Assembly: GCA_964626885.1 (NCBI GenBank)
Contig: CAZVJA010000013.1
Coordinates: 1 to 49,435, forward strand
DNA length: 49,435 bases
Direction of reading: 5' to 3'
Origin: CAZVJA01 sp964626885
GTDB taxonomy: Bacteria; Planctomycetota; Planctomycetia; Planctomycetales; Planctomycetaceae
Below are positions 17,088 to 25,129 of this stretch, one piece after another. The notes beneath the pieces are model-generated. The model was given only the letters and a program-made list of their open reading frames with translations. It was not told the origin of the DNA and did no database searches. Positions within the stretch are counted from its first letter, which is position 1. Each line of letters begins with the position of its first letter. A program made the position numbers and the translations under genes.

Positions 17088-17105
17088 CGGAAAGGAGCCG
17101 CTGCC

Positions 17106-17465
17106 ATGAATTCCCAATGGCCGAAGCTTCTGGCCGTGATTGCTCTCGTTGTGTTGATACCGACGGCCTGGTTCTGGATGACCGCGCGCGGCGGATCGGC
17201 TGCGGCGGGCGAGGACGTGGTCTACGTTTGCAGCGAAACGGGTCAAACAGTTGTTGCTCCGCTGCAGGCGACACCGGCCGTCAACCCCGCCACCGGAAAG
17301 TCAACGTTATTGTGCGGGGTGTATTGTCCGAAATGCGATCGCTGGTACGCAATGCCTCCGCCGGACCATGCAGCGGGGAATCCCAAGCCGCTCATCTGCC
17401 GCGTACACAACGTTCCCATGACGACGGACGGGCCGAAGCCCGCGCAACAAGTTTCCACACCGTAA
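17106..17465 (+). CDS. Membrane-anchored small protein with Cys-rich motif
   Basis: A 119-residue protein of no family I recognise. Residues 7-27 (LLAVIALVVLIPTAWFWMTA) are an N-terminal membrane anchor, and the rest should face the periplasm. It has five cysteines: one in VVYVCSET, three in CGVYCPKC (a CX3CX2C arrangement) and one in ICRVHNVPM. This could hold a metal or a disulfide. AGGAG lies eight bases before the ATG, and only 18 bp separate it from the DUF1559 gene, so the two are very probably cotranscribed. Its place in a B12-riboswitch operon makes a role in cobalamin handling possible but unproven. Confidence 0.75.
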   Translation: MNSQWPKLLAVIALVVLIPTAWFWMTARGGSAAAGEDVVYVCSETGQTVVAPLQATPAVNPATGKSTLLCGVYCPKCDRWYAMPPPDHAAGNPKPLICRVHNVPMTTDGPKPAQQVSTP

Positions 17466-17599
17466 AGATTTGAACAAGAGCGAACCTGTTTCGGTTTTCT
17501 TTTTCCAGGAGTTGTGCTATCAGAACGAGTTCCAGGGATGAACAGCCAGCCGATCGCCAGTCGCGTTTCTCCCTGGGACATATTTCAGGAGCCAAATCG

Positions 17600-18241
17600 A
17601 TGAACCTGCCGAAGTTGATTTTGATGACGCTGATGATTGCCGTGCCGGCGACGCTGAGACTGGTCGATATCGGCTGGAATGCGATTCCGATTGGTGCTGT
17701 GGCGTTGTTCGCCGGGGCGACGTTCCGCCATCGCGGGCTGGCGCTCGCCGTGCCGGTGTGTGCGATGTTGATCAGCGATTTGGCCCTCGGTTTTGTCCGC
17801 CACGATTTCGCGTTCTACACGTTCCACCCGCTGCTGCCTGTCGTCTACGGCTGCTATCTCGCGAGCGTCTGCCTCGGGTTCGGCATTCGCGCCCACTGGA
17901 ACCGGCTGGATACCGCCTCCGAAGACCTGGGAGCAATTGCTGAACGTGCCCATGCGGCGCGCGGGGATTGGACCATGCTCTCCCGTCGGGCGGTGCCGGT
18001 GGCGTTCGGGACTCTTGCGGGGGCGTTTTTCTTTTTCTTCGCGACGAACTTCGGCGACTGGCTGGTCTACTACGAGCATAGCTGGAACGGGTTCGTCACC
18101 TGCTTCGCGAAGGCGATTCCGTTCTTCCGCAACACGCTGGCGGCCGATACGTTTGGGGCCATCGTGTTGTTCAGCGGGTATGAAATCCTCTGCCGCCGGG
18201 CCGCGATTTCCGATCCGACCGGCCTGCTGCATGCCCGGTAA
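17600..18241 (+). CDS. DUF6580-like integral membrane protein, candidate B12 uptake component
   Basis: A 213-residue protein with about six membrane segments. The pattern AIPIGAVALFAGATF, PVCAMLISDLALGF, YTFHPLLPVVYGCY, TNFGDWLVYYEHSWNGFVTCFAKAIPFFRNTLAADTFG matches the DUF6580 family, whose size and topology resemble S-components of energy-coupling-factor vitamin transporters. No biochemical function is established for the family. AGGAG nine bases before the ATG fixes the start. The next gene, a BtuF-like protein, starts six bases after this stop. Together with the upstream B12 riboswitch this makes the protein a good candidate permease for cobalamin or a precursor. Family assignment is from recalled motifs and needs a profile search. 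Confidence 0.75.
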   Translation: MNLPKLILMTLMIAVPATLRLVDIGWNAIPIGAVALFAGATFRHRGLALAVPVCAMLISDLALGFVRHDFAFYTFHPLLPVVYGCYLASVCLGFGIRAHWNRLDTASEDLGAIAERAHAARGDWTMLSRRAVPVAFGTLAGAFFFFFATNFGDWLVYYEHSWNGFVTCFAKAIPFFRNTLAADTFGAIVLFSGYEILCRRAAISDPTGLLHAR

Positions 18242-18247
18242 ACCGCC

Positions 18248-19177
18248 ATGCACAGCCACCGCATTGTTTCGCTGATACCCAGCGGCACGGAGATCGTCGC
18301 GGCTCTCGGGTTCGAGAGTGAACTCGTCGGGCGGTCGCACGAATGCGACTTTCCCGAGTTAGTGACATCGCTCCCCATCTGCACCGCAGCCGATATCAAC
18401 GTCGCCGGGACGAGCCGGCAGATCGACGATGATGTTCGCGCCCGGCTCAAGGAAGCGGTCTCACTCTATCGCGTGCTGGAGGAAGAACTCGAGCGCCTCC
18501 AGCCGACGTTGATCATCACGCAGGCGCAATGCGAAGTCTGCGCCGTCAGCTTGGAGGAAGTCGAGGCGGCCGTCTGCCGGATGATCGGCTCGCAACCGGA
18601 CATCGTCTCGCTGGAACCGATGCAATTGGCCGATGTGTGGGATGATATTCTTCGGGTGGCCGCCGCGCTCGACGTGCCGGAACGCGGGACGTCGCTTGTC
18701 GCGAGATGCCGGCAGCGACTGAACGCGATTCAGATTCGCACCAACACGATTTCACACCGGCCGCGCGTCGCCTGCATCGAATGGATCGACCCGCTGATGG
18801 CTGCCGGCAATTGGGTGCCGGAACTCATCGAGATCGCCGGTGGAGAATGCCTGTTTGGCGAAACCGGTTTTCATTCGCCGTGGCTCGACTGGGAGCGGCT
18901 TGTCGCCGCCGACCCGGACGTAATTGTCGTCATGCCTTGCGGGTTCGGTATCGATCGCTGCCATCGGGAAATGTCGATCCTCGTGGAGCAGGAAGGCTGG
19001 AGCGATCTGCGTGCCGTACGGAACAATCAGGTGCATCTCACCGACGGCAACCAGTATTTCAATCGCCCAGGGCCGCGTCTGGTGGAGTCAGCCGAGATCC
19101 TCGCGGAGATTCTGCATCCCGCGCAGTTCGATTTTGGGCACCGGGGTATCGACTGGCGCGCGTTCGAATCGGCGTGA
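18248..19177 (+). CDS. BtuF-like cobalamin-binding protein without signal peptide
   Basis: A 309-residue periplasmic-binding-protein fold of the BtuF/FhuD type. RIVSLIPSGTEIVAALGFESELVGRSHECDFP at residues 5-36 is the characteristic start of the cobalamin-binding subfamily, and IITQAQCEVCAVS, WIDPLMAAGNWVPELIEIAGG and VVMPCGFG follow in the expected order. BtuF normally delivers B12 to the BtuCD ABC importer. Here the mature fold begins at residue 5, with no signal peptide or lipobox, so it should stay in the cytoplasm unless attached to a partner. Neither btuC nor btuD is adjacent. The start has no Shine-Dalgarno site and lies six bases after the DUF6580-like stop, which suggests translational coupling. 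Confidence 0.9.
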   Translation: MHSHRIVSLIPSGTEIVAALGFESELVGRSHECDFPELVTSLPICTAADINVAGTSRQIDDDVRARLKEAVSLYRVLEEELERLQPTLIITQAQCEVCAVSLEEVEAAVCRMIGSQPDIVSLEPMQLADVWDDILRVAAALDVPERGTSLVARCRQRLNAIQIRTNTISHRPRVACIEWIDPLMAAGNWVPELIEIAGGECLFGETGFHSPWLDWERLVAADPDVIVVMPCGFGIDRCHREMSILVEQEGWSDLRAVRNNQVHLTDGNQYFNRPGPRLVESAEILAEILHPAQFDFGHRGIDWRAFESA

Positions 19178-19489
19178 GCGAGAAGTTTCTCGACCATACG
19201 GATGTGTGGCACGCCCTGAGTCGGCGAATGGCGTGGTGAGGGCGAACTTAGTTGCATCCGATTTTGCCTTACAGGCGAATCTACTTGCCGCTTTCCTTGT
19301 GAGACAATTCTTCGGGAGGTGAGCCAAGAAAGCCCCACGCCCGTCGCAAAGCCTCCTGGCGTGCCACCCCGATCCGAAGGGATGGACGTTGTGGCAATGC
19401 GCCCCGCCAGGGGGTACGATCAATCACGCAAGATCGATTCTGATCCCGATGGTTGTGAATAGAAACGCATCTTGAGGGCGGAGAGCACA
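19178..19489. other. Intergenic region
   Basis: About 310 bp between the BtuF-like gene and the NHL gene. CGAGAAGTTTCTCG just after the BtuF-like stop (near 19180) is a small perfect palindrome but is not followed by T-residues. I see no gene and no convincing promoter. Confidence 0.35.
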
Positions 19490-20575
19490 TTGAGCCGTAC
19501 TTTTCTGATCGCTGTCGCATTTTTCGTTGCGCTCTTGTCCGAAGTACACGCCGCCGAGGTCGTCACGCTGGCGGGAATAGGGAAGTCCGGTTACAGCGGC
19601 GATGGGGGACTGACGTCGCGGGCGGAGGTCGGCGGACCGTTCGGTCTGACGATCGGACCCGACGGCGCGCTGTATGTTTGCGAGATTGCAAATCACGTTA
19701 TCCGACGGATTGACGAGAAATCGGGCACCATCTCCACGGTCGTCGGTTCCGGCAAAAAAGGCTACTCGGGAGACGGCGGTCCCGCGTTCAAGGCGCAGCT
19801 TAACGAACCGTATGAAATTCGTTTTGACCGTGACGGCAACATGTTCTTCGTCGAGATGATGAACCACATCGTCCGCCGTGTCGATCATGCGACCGGCCTC
19901 ATTTCGACCGTGGCGGGAACGGGGCAGAAAGGTTTTTCCGGAGACGGCGGCCCGGCGGTCCGCGCGCAACTCAACGCGCCGCATTCCATTGCGCTCGACG
20001 CTGCTAGTCAACTCAACATCTGCGACATCGGCAACCACCGCATTCGCCGCGTCGATCTCGTGTGCGGGCTCATCACGTCTTTTGCTGGAACCGGAGAGAA
20101 AAAGCCAACACCCGACGGCGCGCCGCTGACCGGAACGCCGCTCAACGGTCCTCGAGCGCTCGCTTTCGACGGCAAGGCGAATCTGTATCTTGCACTGCGA
20201 GAGGGAAACGCCGTCTATCGAATTGATCTCAAGAGCAGAAGATTGCACCACGTCGCCGGAACGGGCCAGAAAGGTTATTCGGGAGACGGAGGGGAGGCCA
20301 AACAGGCCCGGCTCGCGGGTCCGAAGGGAATTTCCGTCGGACCGAACGGCGACATCTACCTGGCCGATACCGAGAATCACGTCATTCGCGTGATTCACAT
20401 CGCGGATGGAACCATCGCTACGCTGGTCGGCGACGGCACCAAGGGAGACGGCCCGGATGGCCCGCCGCGCCACTGTCGGCTGGCCCAGCCGCACGGTGTG
20501 TTTGTCGATTCGCATGGAAATGTCTACATTGGAGACAGCACGAACCATCGGGTTCGCAAACTCCCCGTCCGGTAA
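19490..20575 (+). CDS. Secreted NHL-repeat beta-propeller protein
   Basis: About 361 residues with a signal peptide (FLIAVAFFVALLSEVHAAE) and six NHL-type repeats of about 55 residues. Each has a turn such as AGTGQKGYSGDGGPA (four or more near-copies) and a strand such as LYVCEIANHVIRRID or IYLADTENHVIRVI. The fold is a six-bladed propeller. NHL proteins act as binding scaffolds or lactonase-like enzymes; no catalytic set is evident. Two TTG starts are in frame: 19490 has GGCGGAG upstream at good spacing, 19472 has none, so 19490 is chosen. It is followed 54 bp later by another secreted repeat protein on the same strand. Confidence 0.85.
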   Translation: MSRTFLIAVAFFVALLSEVHAAEVVTLAGIGKSGYSGDGGLTSRAEVGGPFGLTIGPDGALYVCEIANHVIRRIDEKSGTISTVVGSGKKGYSGDGGPAFKAQLNEPYEIRFDRDGNMFFVEMMNHIVRRVDHATGLISTVAGTGQKGFSGDGGPAVRAQLNAPHSIALDAASQLNICDIGNHRIRRVDLVCGLITSFAGTGEKKPTPDGAPLTGTPLNGPRALAFDGKANLYLALREGNAVYRIDLKSRRLHHVAGTGQKGYSGDGGEAKQARLAGPKGISVGPNGDIYLADTENHVIRVIHIADGTIATLVGDGTKGDGPDGPPRHCRLAQPHGVFVDSHGNVYIGDSTNHRVRKLPVR

Positions 20576-20629
20576 TGATGCCTTCGTTTGGCGAGAATTT
20601 TCGCTGAGATATTCTGAGGAACCGCAACC

Positions 20630-21835
20630 ATGAAGAACCTGTTGCTGGCCGCGTGTGCCATCGGACTTGTGTTGAGTGCGTCCCCGTCGGGCCGCGCGCA
20701 AGAATTAAGCTGGACGCGTCACAAGCTGGACGAGGCCTTCCGTTCGGAAGGGGTGGCCGCGGCCGACATCAACCACGACGGCAAGATGGATGTCTTCGCC
20801 GGCGACGTCTGGTACGAAGCCCCCGAGTGGAAGATGCACGCAATTCGCGAAGTCGGCAAGTTCGTCGCAGGGGTTGGATATAGTAAGAGCTTCTGCAACT
20901 GGGCCTACGACATTAACGGCGACGGCTGGGACGACCTGATCCTCGTCGGCTTTCCGGGCGACCCGTTCTTCTGGTACGAGAATCCGAAGAATGCGGAGGG
21001 ACACTGGAAGGAACGGACCATCTGGCACAGCGCCTGCAACGAGTCGCCCTGCTTCCTCGACCTCACCGGTGACGGTAAGCCGGAGATCATCCTCGGCTCG
21101 CAGCCTGAGTCGCAGATGGGATACATCGAAATCCCCGCTCCGGACAAGCTGGATGTCAAAGAGTGGACGTTCCATGCGGTCAGTCGTCCTGGAGACCCGG
21201 CGAAGAACGGCACCTTCAAGTATTACCACGGGCTCGGCGTCGGAGATTTCAACCGTGATGGACGGAACGACGTGCTCATTCCGCACGGCTGGTGGGAAGC
21301 GCCCGAAGACCGAAAGGCGGTCGAATGGGAGTTTCATCCCTTCGCGCTCTCCAAGGAAGAAGGGAAAGATCCCCTACCGGCCTCGAACCTGTGGGCCGAG
21401 GATCTCGACCTCGACGGCGACAGTGACATCATTATGAGTTCAGCTCACACCTACGGTGTCTGGTGGTTCGAGAACCTCGACGGCACGAAGTTCAAATATC
21501 ATCTCATCGACGAAACCTGCTCACAGACGCACGCGATGGAGTTCGTCGACATGAACGGCGACGGACAAAAAGACATGATAACCGGCAAACGGTACTTCGC
21601 GCACAACGGGCACGACCCCGGCGAGTACGAACCGGTGCTGATGCTCTGGTACGAAATTCACCGTGAGAAGGGGGGGGAGCCGAAGTTTCTGCGGCATGAG
21701 ATCGAAGCAGGGCTCGGCACCGGTGTCGGCACGCAGTTCCAGGTAACCGACTTCAACGGCGACACGTTCCCGGACATCGTGCTGTCGAACAAGAAGGGGG
21801 TCAACGTACTGGTGCAATCGAGGGGGAAGAAGTAA
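20630..21835 (+). CDS. Secreted FG-GAP/VCBS repeat protein
   Basis: A 401-residue protein with a signal peptide (MKNLLLAACAIGLVLSASPSGRAQ). At least seven Asp-rich repeat loops of the form D-x-NGDG-x-x-D (for example DINHDGKMD, DINGDGWDD, DLTGDGKPE, DFNRDGRND, DLDLDGDSD, DMNGDGQKD, DFNGDTFPD) are spread along the chain, each followed by a hydrophobic strand. This is the calcium-binding FG-GAP/VCBS seven-bladed propeller type, common in planctomycete surface or periplasmic proteins. No enzymatic residues are evident. GAGGAA eight bases before the ATG fixes the start. The gene ends at a strong terminator (21900). Confidence 0.9.
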   Translation: MKNLLLAACAIGLVLSASPSGRAQELSWTRHKLDEAFRSEGVAAADINHDGKMDVFAGDVWYEAPEWKMHAIREVGKFVAGVGYSKSFCNWAYDINGDGWDDLILVGFPGDPFFWYENPKNAEGHWKERTIWHSACNESPCFLDLTGDGKPEIILGSQPESQMGYIEIPAPDKLDVKEWTFHAVSRPGDPAKNGTFKYYHGLGVGDFNRDGRNDVLIPHGWWEAPEDRKAVEWEFHPFALSKEEGKDPLPASNLWAEDLDLDGDSDIIMSSAHTYGVWWFENLDGTKFKYHLIDETCSQTHAMEFVDMNGDGQKDMITGKRYFAHNGHDPGEYEPVLMLWYEIHREKGGEPKFLRHEIEAGLGTGVGTQFQVTDFNGDTFPDIVLSNKKGVNVLVQSRGKK

Positions 21836-21899
21836 TTGCGGGCCGATCAAGCGCCCACGCCGATGAATTTTGGTCAGGCCTCTTCCGCGCATCAATTAA

Positions 21900-21928
21900 G
21901 CCCAGGGACGACCGTCCCTGGGCTTTTT
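21900..21928 (+). terminator. Intrinsic terminator after the FG-GAP gene
   Basis: GCCCAGGGAC and GTCCCTGGGC form a 10-bp perfect GC-rich stem with a four-base loop, followed directly by TTTTT. It lies 64 bp after the stop codon and ends before the convergent tRNA-Leu gene. Confidence 0.9.
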
Positions 21929-21958
21929 CGCGCGATCGTACTGCTTTTGAGATACGAG

Positions 21959-22045
21959 TGCGGACGAGAGGAGTCGAACCTCCACGGGCTGTTAAGGCCC
22001 ACTGGCTCCTGAGGCCAGCGCGTCTGCCAATTCCGCCACGTCCGC
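21959..22045 (-). tRNA. tRNA-Leu (anticodon CAG)
   Basis: On the minus strand the acceptor arms GCGGACG and CGTCCGC pair exactly. The D-arm region GGCGGAATTGGCAGACGCGC, the anticodon stem CTGGC/GCCAG with loop CTCAGGA (anticodon CAG, reads CUG), a long class II variable arm (TGGGCCTTAACAGCCC) and the T-loop GGTTCGACTCC are all present. The total of 87 nt includes discriminator A; CCA is not encoded. Long variable arm and A discriminator fit leucine. Confidence 0.97.
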
Positions 22046-22329
22046 GCGTCTGCAAAAACTTTGATCGACCGGCTTGGATGGCAGGATTCTCCGGGGCGCG
22101 CCGACCAGCTTGTGTGCTAACCGCTTTGCCCCGGCCATCCGCTCAAAAAAGCCGGAAATCAGAGAATAGAAATTCGCCCGCCGATCGGCAAGTCGCGCGA
22201 CGGAGATTTTCGCTGCCCGATGTTGTGGCACCGGCGGAGATGCTCAGCTTCCTTCGCAATACGATTAGCCCACGGTCGGCCGACCGTGGGTTTGACGATT
22301 ACACCTCAGGCGCCACCGTATTGTCCCCA
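22046..22329. other. Intergenic region with a 22-bp perfect palindrome
   Basis: CCCACGGTCGG and CCGACCGTGGG at 22269-22290 form a perfect palindrome 40 bp beyond the amrS stop codon. It is followed by TTT on the plus strand and has no T-run on the minus strand, so it is a weak terminator at best. It resembles the stems of the terminators at 21900 and 27084. I see no gene in the rest of the stretch. Confidence 0.5.
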
Positions 22330-23430
22330 TTATCCCCGCCCCGCGAAATCTCGCAGTCGGACCGGTTGCCGTTTCGGACCCCAGCTGCCGGGGGCAGTCT
22401 CGAAGACCCCCGCGCATTTCGCGCCGCACGACTTGCAACACCCTTCCACCGTCAGGTTCCATTGGCCGAGCACGTACCAGTCCCGCTCGATAAGCAGCCC
22501 GCCGCACTGGTGACAATAGGTGCTCCCGCCGTCGCCGTCGTGTACGTTGCCGGTGTAGGCGTAGCGGACGCCGTTCCGGAGCGCGATCTGCCGCGCACGC
22601 GTCAATGTGGCTGGCGGTGTGGCGGGAATGTCGAGCATGCGGAAGTCGGGATGAAACGCCGAAAAGTGCATCGGTACATCGGGGCCGAGACGTTCGACCA
22701 CCCACCGGGTCATGGCGTCGATCTCGTCGTCGGAATCGTTCTGGCCGGGAATCAGCAGTGTCGTCAGCTCAAACCAGACGTTCGTTTCATGCTTGATGTA
22801 TTCAAGCGTTTCGAGCACCGGCTGCAAGTGGCTGAGACAGACATCGTGGTAAAACCGCTCCGTAAACCCCTTCAAGTCGACATTCGCGGCGTCCATGTGC
22901 CGGAAAAACTCGGCCCGCGGCTCAGGGCAGATTTCTCCCGCCGTCACCGCCACTGTTTTGATCCCCAGCGCGTGACACGCCTTCGCGGTGTCGATCGCGT
23001 ATTCCAGGAAGATCACGGGATCGTTGTACGTGAAGGCGACGCTCCGGCAGCCGAGTTCGTGCGCGGCCCGTGCGATCAGTTCCGGCGAGGCCTCGTCGGC
23101 CAGAGTGTCGATCTCGCGCGACTTGCTGATATCCCAGTTCTGACAGAATTTGCAGCCGAGGTTACAGCCGGCCGTGCCGAAGCTGAGCACCGGAGTACCG
23201 GGGAGAAAATGATTGAGCGGCTTTTTCTCGATCGGATCGATGCAATAGCCGCTCGAACGGCCGTAAGTGGTGAGCACGACTTCTCCCTCCTCGCAGGCGC
23301 GGACAAAACAGAATCCGCGCTGCCCTTCGTGCAGCTTGCAATAGCGGGGGCAAAGATCGCACTGCACGCGGCCGTCATCGAGGGCGTGCCAGTATTTGGT
23401 GGGGACTATGAAGGGGGCGGCAGAGGTCAC
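22330..23430 (-). CDS. amrS: AmmeMemoRadiSam system radical SAM enzyme
   Basis: About 366 residues from the GTG at 23430, which has GAGAGGAG eight bases upstream; the ATG at 23463 adds eleven residues but no ribosome site. The radical SAM motif CNLGCKFC (C100, C104, C107 of the long form) follows the family opening CDLCPRYCKLHEGQRGFC. FTYNDPVIFLEY, VDLKGFTERFY and HFSAFHPDFRML are further AmrS signatures. The C-terminus has four more Cys in CHQCGG and CCKSCGAKC, a zinc-ribbon-like knuckle. AmrS proteins co-occur with AmrA and AmrB in many genomes; the substrate is unknown. The gene is transcribed away from amrB, with 170 bp between the starts. Confidence 0.94.
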   Translation of the reverse strand: MTSAAPFIVPTKYWHALDDGRVQCDLCPRYCKLHEGQRGFCFVRACEEGEVVLTTYGRSSGYCIDPIEKKPLNHFLPGTPVLSFGTAGCNLGCKFCQNWDISKSREIDTLADEASPELIARAAHELGCRSVAFTYNDPVIFLEYAIDTAKACHALGIKTVAVTAGEICPEPRAEFFRHMDAANVDLKGFTERFYHDVCLSHLQPVLETLEYIKHETNVWFELTTLLIPGQNDSDDEIDAMTRWVVERLGPDVPMHFSAFHPDFRMLDIPATPPATLTRARQIALRNGVRYAYTGNVHDGDGGSTYCHQCGGLLIERDWYVLGQWNLTVEGCCKSCGAKCAGVFETAPGSWGPKRQPVRLRDFAGRG

Positions 23431-23530
23431 GGGTTGCTCCTCTCTCCGTGAGGGGAATATCATTATAGCTGAATCAGGTTGTTCAAGTTACGAGGGAACG
23501 CGAGTCTCGGTGGTACCCAGGTTTCATTCT

Positions 23531-23570
23531 CCCTCTCCCCTCGCGGGAGAGGGCGGGGGTGAGGGGGCGA
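23531..23570. repeat. CCCTCTCCC-GGGAGAGGG repeat between amrS and amrB
   Basis: CCCTCTCCC (23531-23539) and GGGAGAGGG (23545-23553) form a perfect stem with a five-base loop, followed by CGGGGGTGAGGGGG. The same unit lies at 16188-16231. It sits between the two divergent promoters of the AmmeMemoRadiSam genes. Confidence 0.65.
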
Positions 23571-23600
23571 TCTGCCGCGTAATTCAGAATGTGAATTGAA

Positions 23601-24386
23601 ATGACAGTCGTGCGACCAGCAGCGGTGGCGGGGCGGTTTTATCCGGATGATCCGGTCGAGTTGCGCGCCGAGATCGGCCGCTATCTGCAAGGGGCTCCGA
23701 GCAGCAACGCCGCTCCGAAGGGAATTATTGCGCCGCATGCCGGGTACGTCTACTCGGGCCCCGTGGCAGCGTCGGCTTATAAGGCACTCGCGAACCGTCG
23801 CCATGAGATTTCCCGAGTGGTTTTGATCGGTCCCTCCCATTTTGTGCCGGTGCGGGGGCTGGCTGCCTCGAGCGCCGACACTTTCGAGACTCCGCTCGGC
23901 CGGGTGCCGGTCGATACGTCGGCGATCAAGGAGTTGCTCGTCCTGCCGCAGGTCGAAATCAACGATGCCGCCCATGCCCGCGAACATAGCCTGGAAGTTC
24001 ACATCCCGTTTCTGCAGGAAGTGCTCGGGTCGTTTCAACTGGTGCCGCTGGTGGTCGGCGAGGCAACACCAGAAGAGGTAGCCCAGGTGTTGGAACTGTT
24101 GTGGAACGGTCCCGAAACCGCGATTGTGATCAGCTCGGATCTCAGCCATTTTCACGACCACGCGATGGCAACGGCGATCGACGGGCGGACCTCAAAGCTG
24201 ATCGAAGGGCTGCGGTACGAGGAATTGCGCGGCGATCTCTGTTGCGGCTTCAAGCCGATCAGCGGGTTGTTGTTCGCCGCGAGAAAGCGGGCGCTCTCGG
24301 TACGTGCAGTTGATCTGAGGAACTCGGGAGACACCGCCGGCCCGCGCGACCGCGTGGTGGGGTATGGAGCGTATGTCGTCGGATAG
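23601..24386 (+). CDS. amrB: AmmeMemoRadiSam system protein B (MEMO1 family)
   Basis: A 261-residue protein with the whole MEMO-family series: RPAAVAGRFYPDDPVEL at the start, IIAPHAGYVYSGPVAA (His), VVLIGPSHFVPVRG (His), HSLEVHIPFLQ, VISSDLSHFHD (His) and CCGFKPISGLL (Cys). The fold is that of class III non-heme-iron dioxygenases; the conserved His/Asp/Cys set binds a metal (copper or iron has been proposed for human MEMO1). The role in the AmmeMemoRadiSam set is unknown. It is followed directly by amrA; a longer form of amrA would overlap its end by 23 bp. Confidence 0.94.
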   Translation: MTVVRPAAVAGRFYPDDPVELRAEIGRYLQGAPSSNAAPKGIIAPHAGYVYSGPVAASAYKALANRRHEISRVVLIGPSHFVPVRGLAASSADTFETPLGRVPVDTSAIKELLVLPQVEINDAAHAREHSLEVHIPFLQEVLGSFQLVPLVVGEATPEEVAQVLELLWNGPETAIVISSDLSHFHDHAMATAIDGRTSKLIEGLRYEELRGDLCCGFKPISGLLFAARKRALSVRAVDLRNSGDTAGPRDRVVGYGAYVVG

Positions 24387-24462
24387 TTTTTTCTCTCAAC
24401 CATCCCCAACTGCGTCGGTTGATCGCGGTCGAGCCTCAGGCGAGCCCCCGGAACCTTTCAGC

Positions 24463-25083
24463 ATGAACGAATCGAATTCCGTTAATCAGCCCTGCCTGTC
24501 GCTCGAAGATCGCCGGTTGTTGTTCCAGGTGGCGGAGCAGTCGATTGCCGCGCAACTCTCCAGTGGCAGAACGCTCGAACTCGACGTGACCAAGTTTCCG
24601 GCTCCCCTTCAGGAGATGCGGGCCACATTCGTCACGCTCCAGATCGCGGGACATCTGCGCGGCTGCATGGGGTCGTTGGTGGCGCGCGATCCGCTGGTGC
24701 GCGATGTGGCGAACAACGCCGTCTCGGCCGCTTTCCGTGATCCCCGGTTTTCTCCGTTGACGAGTGCGGAGTTCTCACGGCTCGACTTTCACATCTCGGT
24801 TCTTTCGCCGCCGTCGCCGATGGAAGTCCGTTCCGAGGAAGAATGGTTCGCGACGGTACGGCCGGGGATTGACGGGCTGATTCTTTACGAAGGCCGTCAC
24901 CGGGCGACGCTGCTCCCCGCCGTCTGGGAGAACGTGGCGGACCCGCGCGAGTTTCTCGGCCACCTCAAGCGGAAGGCAGGGCTGCCGCTCGACTACTGGT
25001 CGGAGACGATCCGCTTCGAACGCTACACGGCGGAGTCGCTCGAGAAACCACGAGACGAATCGGTGGATTCGCTTGCGGGCTGA
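24463..25083 (+). CDS. amrA: AmmeMemoRadiSam system protein A (AMMECR1 family)
   Basis: About 206 residues from the ATG at 24463; an ATG at 24364 would give 239 residues and overlap amrB, but its first 33 residues do not look like family sequence. The AMMECR1 core is LRGCMGSLVARDPLVRDVANNAVSAAFRDPRFSPLTSAEF, with FHISVLSPPSPM and GLILYEGRHRATLLPAVWENV later. Human AMMECR1 is linked to disease, but the biochemical function of the family is unsettled. Together with amrS and amrB this completes the three-gene set. The Gfo/Idh/MocA gene follows 46 bp later. Confidence 0.92.
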   Translation: MNESNSVNQPCLSLEDRRLLFQVAEQSIAAQLSSGRTLELDVTKFPAPLQEMRATFVTLQIAGHLRGCMGSLVARDPLVRDVANNAVSAAFRDPRFSPLTSAEFSRLDFHISVLSPPSPMEVRSEEEWFATVRPGIDGLILYEGRHRATLLPAVWENVADPREFLGHLKRKAGLPLDYWSETIRFERYTAESLEKPRDESVDSLAG

Positions 25084-25129
25084 TTGCCCTGCGTCTCTAA
25101 TCTGTTGGAGACCAATCGAAAGGGCTGCC

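Noticed and set aside
19424..20701. 425-residue minus-strand open frame
   Set aside because: It lies opposite the NHL-repeat gene and its apparent repeats are just the complement of the NHL repeats.
21958..23451. 497-residue plus-strand open frame
   Set aside because: It is antisense to amrS and covers the tRNA-Leu gene; the codon pattern is that of a shadow frame in GC-rich DNA.
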